Notes under the pieces: model-generated
Told to the model about the DNA's origin: nothing
Seen by the model: only the letters and a program-made list of their open reading frames with translations
The model's database searches: none
Assembly (NCBI RefSeq): GCF_900013425.1
Contig: NZ_FBXK01000005.1
Coordinates: 434,001-498,000, forward strand
DNA length: 64,000 nt
Reading direction: 5' to 3'
Source: Sphingobium sp. Z007
GTDB lineage: Bacteria > Pseudomonadota > Alphaproteobacteria > Sphingomonadales > Sphingomonadaceae
Position numbers and translations under genes: made by a program
Shown: positions 25,880 to 34,985 of the stretch, in pieces
How positions within the stretch are numbered: the stretch's first letter is position 1
Layout: every line of letters starts with the position of its first letter

Positions 25880-26433
25880 AGATAGGAACGCTGCGGGCGA
25901 TCGGCCTGGCGGCATGGCTGCTCGCCGGATCGATCGGTATCCAAGCTCATGCTCAGCAAATCCCACCAGCCGATCGCACCGTGATCGAAAGCCGCATCGC
26001 AGCCTTCGACGCGGCGATGAAGGCGGGGCGCATAGAAGAAAGCATCGACTTCATTCCCCCGCGCCTGTTGCGCGTCATGGCGGCCAAGGTCGGCCTGTCG
26101 GAAGCCAGGTTGAAGGAGATGGTCGCCGCTCAGGCTGTCGCAGCGGTCGACGGGCTGACGTTCCTGTCCTTCGGCATGGACCTGTCGGCGGCCAAGGTCG
26201 CCGCGACGCCCGATAAAAGCCGAACCTATATGCTGATCCCGACGCACAGCGTCATCGCCATCCCCGACGCGGGCAAGATGCAGAGCAAGACCAGCACGCT
26301 GGCGCTGAAGGATGAGGGACAATGGTTCCTCGTCCGCATCGACAATGCGCAGCAGGTCGCCCTGCTGCGCGCTGCCTACCCCGAATTTACGGGCGTCGAT
26401 TTTCCATCCGGTTCGACCGCCATCATAGACTGA
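25876..26433 (+). CDS. Exported protein of unknown function
   Basis: A 185-residue protein with a signal peptide (positive start MKIGTLR, hydrophobic 8-21, cleavage after AHA at about 26). The mature part has a helical beginning (RTVIESRIAAFDAAMKAGR) and a beta-rich end (KTSTLALKDEGQWFLVRID) resembling NTF2-like or DUF-type secreted proteins, but I do not recognise a family. It is coupled by ATGA to the preceding GNAT gene. It converges with the GNAT gene that follows. Confidence 0.72.
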   Translation: MKIGTLRAIGLAAWLLAGSIGIQAHAQQIPPADRTVIESRIAAFDAAMKAGRIEESIDFIPPRLLRVMAAKVGLSEARLKEMVAAQAVAAVDGLTFLSFGMDLSAAKVAATPDKSRTYMLIPTHSVIAIPDAGKMQSKTSTLALKDEGQWFLVRIDNAQQVALLRAAYPEFTGVDFPSGSTAIID

Positions 26434-26481
26434 CAAGACGATCGATACGCGGGCAGCAAATTGCGCCCGCGCGAATCGTCG

Positions 26482-27057
26482 TTACGCCGCCATCGGCATC
26501 ACGGCATCGCGATACAGGTCCATCGCTGGGTCGTTGCTCTGTCGACCATCGTCGCCTTCTTCGAAAAACAGGCAATCGACCATCGCGTCGCGGCCCAGGC
26601 TGTATCGCTGCGCGGTCCGCCCAGTGAAGCGGAAGCCTAGCTTGCGCAGGACATTGCCCGACGCGCGATTGTCCGCGAAATGGCTGGCGCGGATGTCGCG
26701 CACGCCATTGGCCCGCGCCATGCCCAGCACGGCGCGCGCGGCCTCCGTCGCAAAGCCCAGCCCCCAATAGGGACGGGCGATCCAATAGCCCAGTTCGGGC
26801 GCGCCATCCTCGTCCAGATGCACACCGCACCCGCCGACCAGGCGCGGGGCGCCCTGGGTGCGGGTGAAGGCCAGCAGACGGGGCAGTTGCGGATGCTGCG
26901 GCAGCGCCAGAAACGCCTTGGCGTCTTCAATACCGTAGGGACTGGGCGTGCGCGCCAGGTTGCGCAGGATTGCGGGGTCGCCAATGGCCTGGGCCAGCGT
27001 GGCGGCATCTTCCATCCAGCCCGGACGCAGGAGCAGGCGGGGGGTACGGGCAAACAT
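26482..27057 (-). CDS. GNAT-family N-acetyltransferase (RimJ/RimL-like)
   Basis: A 191-residue acetyltransferase. ARTPRLLLRPGWMEDAATL is the start, LGYWIARPYWGLGFATEAAR carries the acetyl-CoA loop (GLGFAT), and HFADNRASGNVLRKLGFRF is motif B. The C-terminal acidic FFEEGDDGRQSNDP tail is unusual but modest. It belongs to the conserved rpmA-GNAT neighbourhood of sphingomonads, where it may acetylate a small molecule or protein N-terminus. It shares only family-level similarity with the GNAT encoded about one kilobase away. Confidence 0.86.
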   Translation of the reverse strand: MFARTPRLLLRPGWMEDAATLAQAIGDPAILRNLARTPSPYGIEDAKAFLALPQHPQLPRLLAFTRTQGAPRLVGGCGVHLDEDGAPELGYWIARPYWGLGFATEAARAVLGMARANGVRDIRASHFADNRASGNVLRKLGFRFTGRTAQRYSLGRDAMVDCLFFEEGDDGRQSNDPAMDLYRDAVMPMAA

Positions 27058-27362
27058 TCTCGTCTCTCCTCTTATCAGCGCCCCTAGCCGCCAATCATGA
27101 CGACTTCGCGACGCATTGTTCTGGATGATTCCCCGCCCGCAAGACGCGCGAGAAGGCGTGGAGTTCCAGAGGCTTGAGGGAAATCGGAAGAGAAATGCAC
27201 CCTTGTCGGTCAGCCGCGTTTCGGCAAGAAACGGGCAACGGAAAAAGGGGCACTCCCAAGAAAGGAGCGCCCCTTGTTTCCCTCGAAACCGGCGGTGCCT
27301 GTGCAGGCTCCGACCGGGAGGATCGCCCCTTTTGCGGGGGACGATCCGTCATCGATCGTCCG
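27058..27362. other. Gene-free interval upstream of the GNAT gene and downstream of rpmA
   Basis: No supported gene. It holds the terminator of rplU-rpmA (listed separately) and a second dyad around GATCGCCCC/GGGGGACGATC close to the rpmA stop. The rest shows no recognisable promoter boxes or small coding region. Confidence 0.6.
27245..27275 (-). terminator. Rho-independent terminator of rplU-rpmA
   Basis: On the minus strand AAGGGGCGCTCC pairs with GGAGTGCCCCTT around a 7-base loop, with a single mismatch, and is followed by TTTTTCC. The strong GC stem and T-tract fit an intrinsic terminator about 90 bases beyond the rpmA stop. Confidence 0.8.
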
Positions 27363-27632
27363 TTATTCGGCCGCCTGGGCCAGTGCGTCGACCGACACAT
27401 ATTTGCGGCCAAGCTTGCCGGTGTGGAATACCACGCGGCCTTCGTTCAGCGCGAACAGCGTGTGGTCCTTGCCGATGCCGACATTGCGGCCCGGATAGAC
27501 GCGCGTGCCGCGCTGGCGAATGATGATGTTGCCGCCGATCACTTCCTGACCGCCGAACTTCTTCACGCCAAGGCGCTTCGACTCAGAATCGCGACCGTTG
27601 CGCGACGAACCGCCAGCTTTTTTATGTGCCAT
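27363..27632 (-). CDS. rpmA: 50S ribosomal protein L27
   Basis: An 89-residue ribosomal protein. [20 protein letters not shown] and [11 protein letters not shown] are diagnostic of L27, whose N-terminal tail reaches the peptidyl transferase centre. It begins directly with MAHKKAGGS, so there is no Firmicutes-type N-terminal cleavage extension. It follows rplU by 34 bases. Confidence 0.97.
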   Translation of the reverse strand: MAHKKAGGSSRNGRDSESKRLGVKKFGGQEVIGGNIIIRQRGTRVYPGRNVGIGKDHTLFALNEGRVVFHTGKLGRKYVSVDALAQAAE

Positions 27633-27666
27633 TGTCTAAACTCCTGGAATATCTGGCGCGAAGCGA

Positions 27667-28032
27667 TCAGGCTTCGGCCGCAGCCGGGGCTGCGTCTTGG
27701 GTCTTGGCAGCGGCCTTGTCGGCCTTCTTGCTTTCGCCGCCGATCGACAGGATCCGCAGGATCGTGTGACGCTGGCGGTGGCCGTTCTTGCGGCGATAAT
27801 TGTGGCGACGACGCTTCTTGAAGACGATGACCTTCTCGCCCTTCGCCTGCGCGATGATCTCGGCTGCGACGGTCAGGCCGCCCACATCCTTGAGTTCGCC
27901 GCCTTCGCCGGCGAGCAGGACATCGCCCAGCGTCACCTGGTCGCCGGCTTCGCCAGCCATCTTTTCAACGACGATCTTGTCTCCGGCGGCGACGCGATAC
28001 TGCTTGCCGCCTGTGCGCACGATAGCGAACAT
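27667..28032 (-). CDS. rplU: 50S ribosomal protein L21
   Basis: A 121-residue L21. [18 protein letters not shown] and [17 protein letters not shown] are the defining start and RNA-binding segment. The usual bacterial protein is about 103 residues; this one carries a C-terminal extension rich in Lys and Ala ([20 protein letters not shown]), as in several alphaproteobacteria. It is the first gene of the rplU-rpmA transcript. Confidence 0.97.
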   Translation of the reverse strand: MFAIVRTGGKQYRVAAGDKIVVEKMAGEAGDQVTLGDVLLAGEGGELKDVGGLTVAAEIIAQAKGEKVIVFKKRRRHNYRRKNGHRQRHTILRILSIGGESKKADKAAAKTQDAAPAAAEA

Positions 28033-28267
28033 GGCTTGTCTCTTCTCGTTCAAATCTGCTTTACGCAGCTCACCAAAGACATGATGCCTTAGCCGACCCG
28101 CGCGGGAATGTGGCCCGTTAGTGGAATGACTCGCACCTGTCAACCGATGGCGGGGAAGGGCAGGGGTGGTTTTCCGGCTTCGTCGTGCCTATCTTGGCGG
28201 CGGACAAGGGAATAAGGACCATATGCGGCGAGCCACAGGGCAGGGATGGAAAGGGAAGGGCGCGGTC

Positions 28268-28618
28268 ATGCGCCTGCCTGTCCTTATCGCCTTGTGGACC
28301 TTGATTCTGGTCACCCTGCTGTCCGCGCTGGCGCCGATCGGACCGCCGCTTAGCCGCACCACCGGCTCCGCTTTCAATCCCGCCACCGCCGACGTCGTGC
28401 TCAAGGCGCGGACCCAGGCCACGGCGCAGGTCGTCACGGCCCCGCGCCCCGATGGCGACGGCGCGCCGCCCCTGATTCTGGCCCTCGCCCTCGCAATGGT
28501 CCTGCTGGTCGGCCGTCACGCGCGCCCGATCGCCCCTGCGGCCCGCTTCTCCCAACACCCCCGTTCCTTCGCCCCGGCGCGCACCCGTCGCGCCCGCGCC
28601 CCACCTGCCGCTTCCTGA
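28268..28618 (+). CDS. Small membrane protein of unknown function
   Basis: A 116-residue open frame with two hydrophobic segments (about 4-20 and 72-86) and a basic, Pro/Ala-rich end. The purine-rich GGAAAGGGAAGGG upstream could serve as ribosome binding site, and third positions are mostly G/C as in neighbouring genes. I do not recognise the family. Function unknown; it could be a false frame, but codon use and the ribosome binding site argue for a real gene. Confidence 0.5.
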   Translation: MRLPVLIALWTLILVTLLSALAPIGPPLSRTTGSAFNPATADVVLKARTQATAQVVTAPRPDGDGAPPLILALALAMVLLVGRHARPIAPAARFSQHPRSFAPARTRRARAPPAAS

Positions 28619-28676
28619 CGATTCGCGTCTCCGCCCGCACACACTCGCGGGCTTTCGTCGGAAGAAGGAACATCCC

Positions 28677-28802
28677 ATGCCTCGCAGGAAAGCACGGCGC
28701 ACCCGGCGCCGCCCGCCCTGGTGGTTCATGCCCGCCGTCATGTCCGGTCTGGCGCTCGCCGCCGCCGGTCTGTCCGCGGTGATGATGACCGTCGTAGAAT
28801 AA
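28677..28802 (+). CDS. Predicted 41-residue single-span membrane peptide
   Basis: A short frame beginning MPRRKARRTRRRPPWWFMP with about eleven charged or aromatic residues, then one hydrophobic span (AVMSGLALAAAGLSAVMM) and TVVE. AGAAGGAAC seven to eight bases before the ATG is a good Shine-Dalgarno match. The positive-inside N-terminus and single helix are typical of small bacterial membrane proteins. It lies 58 bases after the preceding small membrane protein gene. No homologue known to me. Confidence 0.5.
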   Translation: MPRRKARRTRRRPPWWFMPAVMSGLALAAAGLSAVMMTVVE

Positions 28803-28812
28803 TGCCCTACGT

Positions 28813-28874
28813 CCGTTCGGTTCGAGCGTGTCGAGAACCATGTAGGGTCTTCTCGTCAGGTGCGAACTGAACGG
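28813..28874. repeat. Palindromic repeat, degenerate GGTTCGAGC type
   Basis: CCGTTCGGTTCGAGCGTGTC faces a decayed partner GTGCGAACTGAACGG. It lies upstream of the Kef-type antiporter gene. Confidence 0.75.
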
Positions 28875-28938
28875 ATGTGGTATAGTCAATCCGCCGGACC
28901 AGCCCGACAGTGTCCGGCGACAGGATCGAAAGCCATCC

Positions 28939-30576
28939 ATGCCCCATCACACGCCCCTGATCGGCACCATCGTCGCCGGCCTCGTCGTCGCCTTCATCAT
29001 GGGCGCCATCGCCCATCGCCTCAAACTCTCGCCGCTGGTCGGCTATCTCGTCGCCGGCATCATGGTCGGTCCCTTCACGCCCGGCTTCGTCGCCGATGCG
29101 GGGCTGGCCAATGAACTGGCCGAAATCGGCGTCATCCTGCTGATGTTCGGCGTCGGCCTGCATTTCTCATTGAAAGACCTTCTGTCGGTCAAGAATATCG
29201 CGGTCCCCGGCGCGCTGGTGCAGATCGCGGTCGCGACCCTGCTCGGCATGGGCCTGTCCCACCTCATGGGATGGCCGCTGATGGGCGGGATCGTCTTCGG
29301 CCTCGCGCTGTCGGTCGCCAGCACTGTCGTGCTGCTGCGCGCCCTCCAGGGGGCCAATCTGGTCGAAACCCGCCGTGGCCGAATCGCGGTCGGCTGGTTG
29401 ATCGTGGAGGATCTGGTGATGGTCCTGGCGCTCGTCCTGCTGCCAGCGCTCGCCGCCGTCATCAACAATGCCGACTCCAGCGGCGGCGCAAGCGCGCTCA
29501 TCGCCCCGCTGGTCGGCACCCTGCTCAAGGTCGCGGGTTTCGTCGCCCTGATGCTGGTGGTGGGCCGCCGCGTCATCCCCTGGGCGCTGCATTGGGTCGT
29601 CCACACCGGATCGCGCGAGCTGTTTCGCCTGGCCGTCCTCGCCATTGCGCTGGGCGTCGCATTCGGCGCGGCCTATGCCTTCGACGTGTCGTTCGCGCTG
29701 GGCGCCTTCTTCGCCGGCATGATCCTGGGCGAAACCCCCTTGAGCCGCCGCGCCACCGAAGAAACCCTGCCCCTGCGCGACGCTTTCGCCGTACTGTTCT
29801 TCGTATCGGTCGGCATGTTGTTCAATCCCGCCGTCCTGTGGGAACAGCCGCTGCCGCTGCTGGCCACCGTCGCGATCATCGTCGTGGGCAAATCAATCGC
29901 GGCCTATGGCATCGTGCGCCTGTTCCGCTACCCGCACGACACCGCCCTCACCATTGCCATCAGCCTGGCGCAGATCGGTGAATTTTCCTTCATCCTCGCC
30001 TCGCTGGGTACGGGCCTGAACGTCCTGCCGCCCGACGCGCGCGACCTCATCCTGGCCGGGGCGATCGTGTCGATCTTCCTCAATCCCATCCTCTTCTCGC
30101 TGGTCGTGCGCGACCGCAAGCAGGAGGAAGTGGACGACGAAGCCGCGCGCGTCGCTGCAGCCGCCCCTGCGGTCGGCCATATCATCCTGGTCGGCTATGG
30201 CCGGGTGGGCAAGCTGATCGCCCTTGGCCTGACCCAGCGCGATATTCGCTTCGTCGTGATCGAAGACGATGCAGAGAAAGCGGAGGAAGCCGAGGAAGCA
30301 GGCCTGTCCGTCGTGCGCGGCAATGCGCTGGAGGACCGGCACCTCCATGCCGCTGGCGTGGCCAAGGCGCGCCGCCTGCTGATCGCGGTGCCCGAAGGGT
30401 TCGAAGGCGGCGCGATCCACGAACATGCCCGCCATCTCAATCCCGATCTGGACGTCGTCGCCCGCGCGCACAGCGATGCGGAGGTCGACTATCTCCAGGG
30501 GCTGGGCGTGCCCCATGTCGTGATGGGCGAACGCGAACTCGCCAGCCGGATGCTGGCGCTGTGCGGCGCGACCTAA
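28939..30576 (+). CDS. CPA2-family monovalent cation:proton antiporter (Kef/YbaL type)
   Basis: A 545-residue inner-membrane transporter. About twelve helices fill residues 7-390, including SVASTVVLLRALQGANLVET and the SFALGAFFAGMILGE block. A cytosolic TrkA-N (RCK) domain follows at about 415-530 with the Rossmann loop VGYGRVGKLIALGL and the acidic VVIEDDAEK that binds NAD(H) or AMP. This architecture matches YbaL/KefB-like systems exchanging K+ or Na+ for H+, often gated by glutathione adducts or nucleotides. The ligand is not decided by sequence. The 3' end overlaps the convergent photolyase gene by four bases. Confidence 0.9.
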   Translation: MPHHTPLIGTIVAGLVVAFIMGAIAHRLKLSPLVGYLVAGIMVGPFTPGFVADAGLANELAEIGVILLMFGVGLHFSLKDLLSVKNIAVPGALVQIAVATLLGMGLSHLMGWPLMGGIVFGLALSVASTVVLLRALQGANLVETRRGRIAVGWLIVEDLVMVLALVLLPALAAVINNADSSGGASALIAPLVGTLLKVAGFVALMLVVGRRVIPWALHWVVHTGSRELFRLAVLAIALGVAFGAAYAFDVSFALGAFFAGMILGETPLSRRATEETLPLRDAFAVLFFVSVGMLFNPAVLWEQPLPLLATVAIIVVGKSIAAYGIVRLFRYPHDTALTIAISLAQIGEFSFILASLGTGLNVLPPDARDLILAGAIVSIFLNPILFSLVVRDRKQEEVDDEAARVAAAAPAVGHIILVGYGRVGKLIALGLTQRDIRFVVIEDDAEKAEEAEEAGLSVVRGNALEDRHLHAAGVAKARRLLIAVPEGFEGGAIHEHARHLNPDLDVVARAHSDAEVDYLQGLGVPHVVMGERELASRMLALCGAT

Positions 30577-32111
30577 TCGAGTAAAGACAGAAACCGCGCG
30601 GCCTGATCCTGGACGGCCGCGCGGTCCTTTTGGGCCATCTTGGCCCAGTTGCGATATGGCATGGCCAGGCGGACATTGCGTCCCAACACTGCCTCGTTTC
30701 GTGCCAGGAAATCCCAGTAAAGCGCGTTGAACGGGCAGGCATTCTCGCCCACGCGCTGCTTCACATCGTATCGGCAATTGCCGCAATAATCCGACATCCG
30801 GTTGATGTAAGCGCCGCCCGCCGCATAGGGTTTGGACCCCAGAAGTCCGCCATCGGCGAACTGGCTCATCCCCAGCGTATTGGGCAGCTCGACCCATTCA
30901 TAGGCGTCGGCATAGACTTCCAGATACCAGACATGCACCTGATGCGGGTCGATCCCCGCCAACATCGCGAAATTGCCCGTAATCATCAGCCGCTGGATAT
31001 GATGGGCATAGGCATGGTCGATCGTCTGGCCGATCGCCTGGGCCATGCAATGCATGTCCGTCTCGCCGGTCCAGTAAAAGCCGGGCAGGGGACGGGTGGC
31101 CCCCAGCGCGTTGCGTCGCGCATAATCCGGCCCCTCATGCCAATAGATGCCGCGCACATATTCGCGCCAGCCGATGATCTGTCGGATGAACCCTTCCGCG
31201 CAATTGAGCGGCACCTTCCCCGCCCGATAGCGTTCCTCGACCGCGCGGCACAGGTCGATCGGATCGAGCAGCCCGGCATTGATATAGGGCGACAGGATCG
31301 AGTGCCACAGGAACGGCTCGTCGGTCAGCATCGCATCCTGATAATCGCCGAACCGCGGCAGCGCCTCGTCCAGAAAGCGCCGCTGTTGCCGCATCGCGTC
31401 CTCATGCGTCACCGCGAAATGAAAATGGTCCAGGCTGCCGATATGGTCGCAAAAGCGCTCCGCTACCATGTCCAGCACCGCGCGGGTGATCGCATCATGC
31501 GCGAACCGCAAAGGCTGCGGCATCAGCAGGTCGCGCCTCGGCGCTGGTTTGCGGTTCTCCGCATCATAATTCCATTCGCCGCCTTCGGGCTTCCCCTCAG
31601 CCGTCATCAGCAGGCCGGTCTTGCGCCGCATGTCGCGATAGAAATATTCCATCCGCAACTGCTTGCGCGCCGCCGCCCAAGTGTCGAACTCTGCATGGGA
31701 ACAGAGGAAACGATCATCCTCATGGATGACGACCGGCACGGCGAAGCGCGTCTCCCACGCCTCCAGCATCGCCTGCACCCGCCATTCCCCGGCTTCGGTG
31801 ACATGGATGGCGGCTGGCTGGTGCCGCTCCACGGCGCGAACAACCTCGCCGGTGAAGCTGCCGCTATTGGCGGCATCGTCCAGCGTCACATATTCGACGG
31901 TCCAGCCCAGCGCCCGCAACCGATCGGCATGATGGCGCATGGCGGACAGGATGAAGGCGATCTTGGCCTTGTGATGGCGGACATAGCTGGTTTCGTCCGC
32001 CACCTCCATCATCAGCACGACGCTGCGCGCCTTGTCAGCCGCGCGCAACGACGCGATGTCGGGCGTCAACTGGTCGCCCAATATGGGGATAAGCAAAGGG
32101 CCGTCGGTCAT
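30573..32111 (-). CDS. phrB: Prokaryotic (6-4) photolyase with iron-sulfur cluster (FeS-BCP, PhrB type)
   Basis: A 512-residue cryptochrome/photolyase that repairs (6-4) pyrimidine photoproducts using FAD and light. Four cysteines, Cys355, Cys443, Cys446 and Cys459 (in MHCMAQ, YCGNCRYD and ENACPFN), are spaced exactly as the [4Fe-4S] ligands of Agrobacterium PhrB. The FAD pocket shows HAYAHHIQRLMITGNFAML and the NTLGMSQFADGG loop. The N-terminal Rossmann-like domain (LLIPILGDQLTP) would bind a lumazine-type antenna. It is downstream of the DEAD-box helicase gene on the same strand with a 52-base gap. Confidence 0.93.
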   Translation of the reverse strand: MTDGPLLIPILGDQLTPDIASLRAADKARSVVLMMEVADETSYVRHHKAKIAFILSAMRHHADRLRALGWTVEYVTLDDAANSGSFTGEVVRAVERHQPAAIHVTEAGEWRVQAMLEAWETRFAVPVVIHEDDRFLCSHAEFDTWAAARKQLRMEYFYRDMRRKTGLLMTAEGKPEGGEWNYDAENRKPAPRRDLLMPQPLRFAHDAITRAVLDMVAERFCDHIGSLDHFHFAVTHEDAMRQQRRFLDEALPRFGDYQDAMLTDEPFLWHSILSPYINAGLLDPIDLCRAVEERYRAGKVPLNCAEGFIRQIIGWREYVRGIYWHEGPDYARRNALGATRPLPGFYWTGETDMHCMAQAIGQTIDHAYAHHIQRLMITGNFAMLAGIDPHQVHVWYLEVYADAYEWVELPNTLGMSQFADGGLLGSKPYAAGGAYINRMSDYCGNCRYDVKQRVGENACPFNALYWDFLARNEAVLGRNVRLAMPYRNWAKMAQKDRAAVQDQAARFLSLLD

Positions 32112-32163
32112 GCGGGATGCAATGACTGACGGCCCTGAAAGCTCCTACCTGTCCGAAAGGGAT

Positions 32164-33954
32164 TTAACCCCGGCTGCGGGGCGGCCCCTTGCGCGGGCCA
32201 CCTGCGCCTGCGCCCTTGAACGGGCGTGGGCTATGCGGCGCAGCGCCACCGCGCGACCCGGCGCCCGGACCGCCACGGGGCGGACCACTACGGTTGGGAC
32301 GGGCGTCGTTGGACGGGCGCAGCTGGCGGCGATTTTCCCGCGCTTCCTCGCGCGGTGCGCCATCGACGGGGTCGAACATCACGTCCGCACCCTCGTCACC
32401 GGCCTCACCGGACCGGCGCACGGCGGCCAGGAACTTGGCCGAAATCGCCTTGGGAATTTCGAACATCGTCTCGTTCGCCGTGATGCGGATCGCGCCGATG
32501 TCGCCACGCGACACATGGCCCCGGCGACAGATCAGTGGCAAAATCCAGCGCGGATCGGCATTCTGGGTCCGGCCGATATTCATGCGGAACCACTGGGTAT
32601 CCTCAAAGCCCGGCCGTGGCCCGTCTCGGCGCGCCGGCGCTTCGCTGGCGTCCAGCAACTCTTCGGGCGCAGGCATGGCGGACCGGGCGCTCTTTACCAG
32701 CATCGCGGCGATTTCCTTGGCGCTCTTGGCTTCCAGCAACTCGGCGCCCAGCGCCCAGTCGGACTCCTCCAGCTCCACCGGCGCCAGCAATTGCGCGCGC
32801 AGCCGCTGGGCGTCCTGCTCGGCGATCGCCTCCTTGCTCGGCGCGGTCGTCCATTCGACCGGGATCTTAGCGCCCTTCAGCATCGATTCGACGCGGCGGC
32901 GACGCGGATAGGGCACGATCAGCACGGCCGTCCCCTTCTTGCCCGCGCGCCCGGTGCGACCCGACCGATGCTGCATCGTCTCGGCGTCGCGCGGCAGTTC
33001 GACATGCACCACCAGAGTCAGCGAGGGCAGATCGATGCCGCGCGCGGCGACATCGGTCGCCACGCACACCCGCGCCCGCTTGTCGCGCAGCGCCTGCAAC
33101 GCTTGGTTTCTCTCATTCTGGCTATGCTCGCCCGACAGCGCCACGACGGCAAAGCCCCGCTCGGTCAGGCTGGCATGCAGGTGGCGGACATTGTCGCGCG
33201 TGGCGCAGAACAGCATGGCCGTTTCCGCTTCATGATAGCGCAGCAGGTTGACCACACTGTTTTCGATATCGGCAGGCGCGACGGTCATCGCCTGATAGCT
33301 GATGTCGCCATGGCCGCGTTCCCCTGCGGCCGACGTGATCTGGAACGCGTCCTTCTGGTAACGGCGGGCCAGCTGTACGATCGGCTTGGGCATGGTGGCC
33401 GAAAACAGCAAGGTGCGGCGGCCATCGGGCGTGGCGTCGAGAATGCCTTCCAGGTCCTCGCGGAAGCCCATGTCGAGCATCTCGTCGGCTTCGTCCAGCA
33501 CGGCGGTCTTGAGCGCCGACAGGTCCAGTGCGCCACGCTCCAGATGGTCGCGCAAACGGCCCGGCGTGCCGACCACGATATGCGCGCCCTGCGCCAGGGC
33601 GCGGCGTTCCTTGGCGGCATCCATGCCGCCGACGCAGGTGGCGATGCGGGCGCGAGCGCCGGCATAGAGCCATTCCAGCTCGCGGCTGACCTGCAACGCC
33701 AGTTCACGGGTCGGCGCGATCACCAGCGCCAACGGCCAGGCGGGCGGGGGCAGCCGATCGGCGTCGCCCAGCAATTCGCTGGCCATGGCCAGGCCGAAGG
33801 CGACGGTCTTGCCCGAACCGGTCTGCGCCGACACGATCAGGTCGCGGCCGAAGGCCTCTTCCTGCGTCACTTCGGACTGCACAGGGGTCAGCGCTTCATA
33901 GCCCTTGGTGGTCAGCGCCTGGGCGAGGAGAGGGTGGAGAGTGTCAAATGCCAT
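32164..33954 (-). CDS. DEAD-box RNA helicase with DbpA-like RNA-binding domain and Gly/Arg-rich tail
   Basis: A helicase of about 596 residues. Motifs in order: Q motif GYEALTPVQ, motif I AQTGSGKT, Ib GTPGR, II DEAD (VLDEADEML), III SATMP, V VATDVAARGIDLP and VI HRSGRTGRAG. After about residue 430 a small RNA-binding domain (RMNIGRTQNADPRWILPLIC, RGHVSRGDIGAIRI) matches the DbpA/CsdA type, followed by an Arg/Gly/Pro tail. It probably acts in ribosome assembly or cold adaptation. Start is MAFDTLHP; another ATG five codons upstream (33,969) is possible. The antenna of long upstream open frame reads through a repeat and is not coding. Confidence 0.92.
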   Translation of the reverse strand: MAFDTLHPLLAQALTTKGYEALTPVQSEVTQEEAFGRDLIVSAQTGSGKTVAFGLAMASELLGDADRLPPPAWPLALVIAPTRELALQVSRELEWLYAGARARIATCVGGMDAAKERRALAQGAHIVVGTPGRLRDHLERGALDLSALKTAVLDEADEMLDMGFREDLEGILDATPDGRRTLLFSATMPKPIVQLARRYQKDAFQITSAAGERGHGDISYQAMTVAPADIENSVVNLLRYHEAETAMLFCATRDNVRHLHASLTERGFAVVALSGEHSQNERNQALQALRDKRARVCVATDVAARGIDLPSLTLVVHVELPRDAETMQHRSGRTGRAGKKGTAVLIVPYPRRRRVESMLKGAKIPVEWTTAPSKEAIAEQDAQRLRAQLLAPVELEESDWALGAELLEAKSAKEIAAMLVKSARSAMPAPEELLDASEAPARRDGPRPGFEDTQWFRMNIGRTQNADPRWILPLICRRGHVSRGDIGAIRITANETMFEIPKAISAKFLAAVRRSGEAGDEGADVMFDPVDGAPREEARENRRQLRPSNDARPNRSGPPRGGPGAGSRGGAAPHSPRPFKGAGAGGPRKGPPRSRG

Positions 33955-34018
33955 GTTCTTGTTTTCCATCGGATAAAGCGACCCGCCTTCTTCCGACGGA
34001 TACAACAAGACCTTCAGT

Positions 34019-34038
34019 GCTCCTGCGAATGCAGGAGC
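34019..34038. repeat. Short hairpin GCTCCTGCGAATGCAGGAGC
   Basis: A perfect short stem with an internal loop, similar to the GCTCCTGCGAAGGCGGAGC hairpin near 973. It appears to be a separate small repeat family of the genome. Confidence 0.65.
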
Positions 34039-34085
34039 CCAGGGCGGCAGGTCACACGCCCTGATTCTAGGTTGTAAACCAACCT

Positions 34086-34184
34086 CCGTTCGCCCTGAGC
34101 CTGTCGACCCGAAGGTCGGCGTAGCCAACGGCCACACTTCTTGCTTAAAGAAGAAAGCGGCTTCGACAGGCTCAGCCCGAACGG
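34086..34184. repeat. Palindromic repeat, CCCTGAGCCTGTCGA type
   Basis: CCGTTCGCCCTGAGCCTGTC and GACAGGCTCAGCCCGAACGG are perfectly opposed outer arms except one position, with about 60 bases between them containing a TTCTT/AAGAA inner match. Confidence 0.88.
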
Positions 34185-34224
34185 CTTTTGGGGGAGCGCC
34201 GATTCACGGCTTCCCCAAACAGGA

Positions 34225-34259
34225 AAGCCTCCTTCCCGCGTTCCCGCAGAAGGAGGCTT
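34225..34259 (-). terminator. Hairpin terminator downstream of rplA
   Basis: AAGCCTCCTTC and GAAGGAGGCTT form a perfect 11-bp stem with a 13-base loop on the minus strand, followed by TCCTGTTTGGGG. The T-tract is weak, but the position 24 bases beyond the rplA stop and the strong stem fit a terminator. Confidence 0.7.
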
Positions 34260-34282
34260 GCCTTAACGCTATAGCATAAAGA

Positions 34283-34981
34283 TCAGACTGCGGCGACTTC
34301 CGCCACATCGACCTTCACGCCCGGACCCATCGAAGACGACAGGGCGATCTTGCGGACATATTTGCCCTTCGAACCGGTCGGCTTCGCTTTCACGATCGCA
34401 TCGACGAATGCGTCGAAATTCTTGCGCAGATCTTCGGCCGAGAAGCTCGACTTGCCCAGACCAGCATGGATAATGCCGGCCTTTTCGACGCGGAATTCGA
34501 TCTGACCACCCTTGGCGGCCTTCACGGCTTCGGCGACGTTCGGCGTCACGGTGCCCAGCTTCGGGTTCGGCATCAGGCCCTTGGGGCCAAGCACCTTACC
34601 CAGGCGTCCGACCAGGCCCATCATGTCCGGCGTCGCAATAACGCGCTGGAAATCGATGTTGCCGGCCTGGATCGATTCCAGCAGGTCTTCTGCGCCCACG
34701 ATGTCGGCGCCGGCGTCGAGCGCCTGCTGAGCCTTGTCGTTGCGGGCGAACACGGCGACGCGAACGTCCTTGCCGGTGCCGGCGGGCAGGGTGACAACGC
34801 CACGGACCATCTGGTCGGCGTGACGGGGGTCGACGCCCAGGTTGATCGCGATTTCGACGCTTTCGTCGAACTTGGCGGTCGCGTGGGTCTTGATAAGGCC
34901 CAGCGCTTCGTTGACGCCGTGCAGCTTTTCGCGGTCAATCGCGGTGGCCAGGGCCTTCGCCTTCTTGGTCAGCTTTGCCAT
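34283..34981 (-). CDS. rplA: 50S ribosomal protein L1
   Basis: A 232-residue L1 of the ribosomal stalk base, which also represses its own operon mRNA in many bacteria. Diagnostic segments are [20 protein letters not shown] and [19 protein letters not shown]. It follows rplK by four bases, giving the classic rplK-rplA unit. rplJ and rplL are not within the window; a terminator follows instead of immediate continuation. Confidence 0.97.
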   Translation of the reverse strand: MAKLTKKAKALATAIDREKLHGVNEALGLIKTHATAKFDESVEIAINLGVDPRHADQMVRGVVTLPAGTGKDVRVAVFARNDKAQQALDAGADIVGAEDLLESIQAGNIDFQRVIATPDMMGLVGRLGKVLGPKGLMPNPKLGTVTPNVAEAVKAAKGGQIEFRVEKAGIIHAGLGKSSFSAEDLRKNFDAFVDAIVKAKPTGSKGKYVRKIALSSSMGPGVKVDVAEVAAV

Positions 34982-34985
34982 GGTC

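Larger units (their letters stand above)
33955..34282. other. Gene-free interval between rplA and the DEAD-box helicase gene
   Basis: No supported gene. It contains three dyads: a GCTCCTGC/GCAGGAGC hairpin, a CCGTTCG palindromic repeat and the rplA terminator, each listed separately. The promoter of the helicase gene should lie here, but no clear boxes are recognised. Confidence 0.65.
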
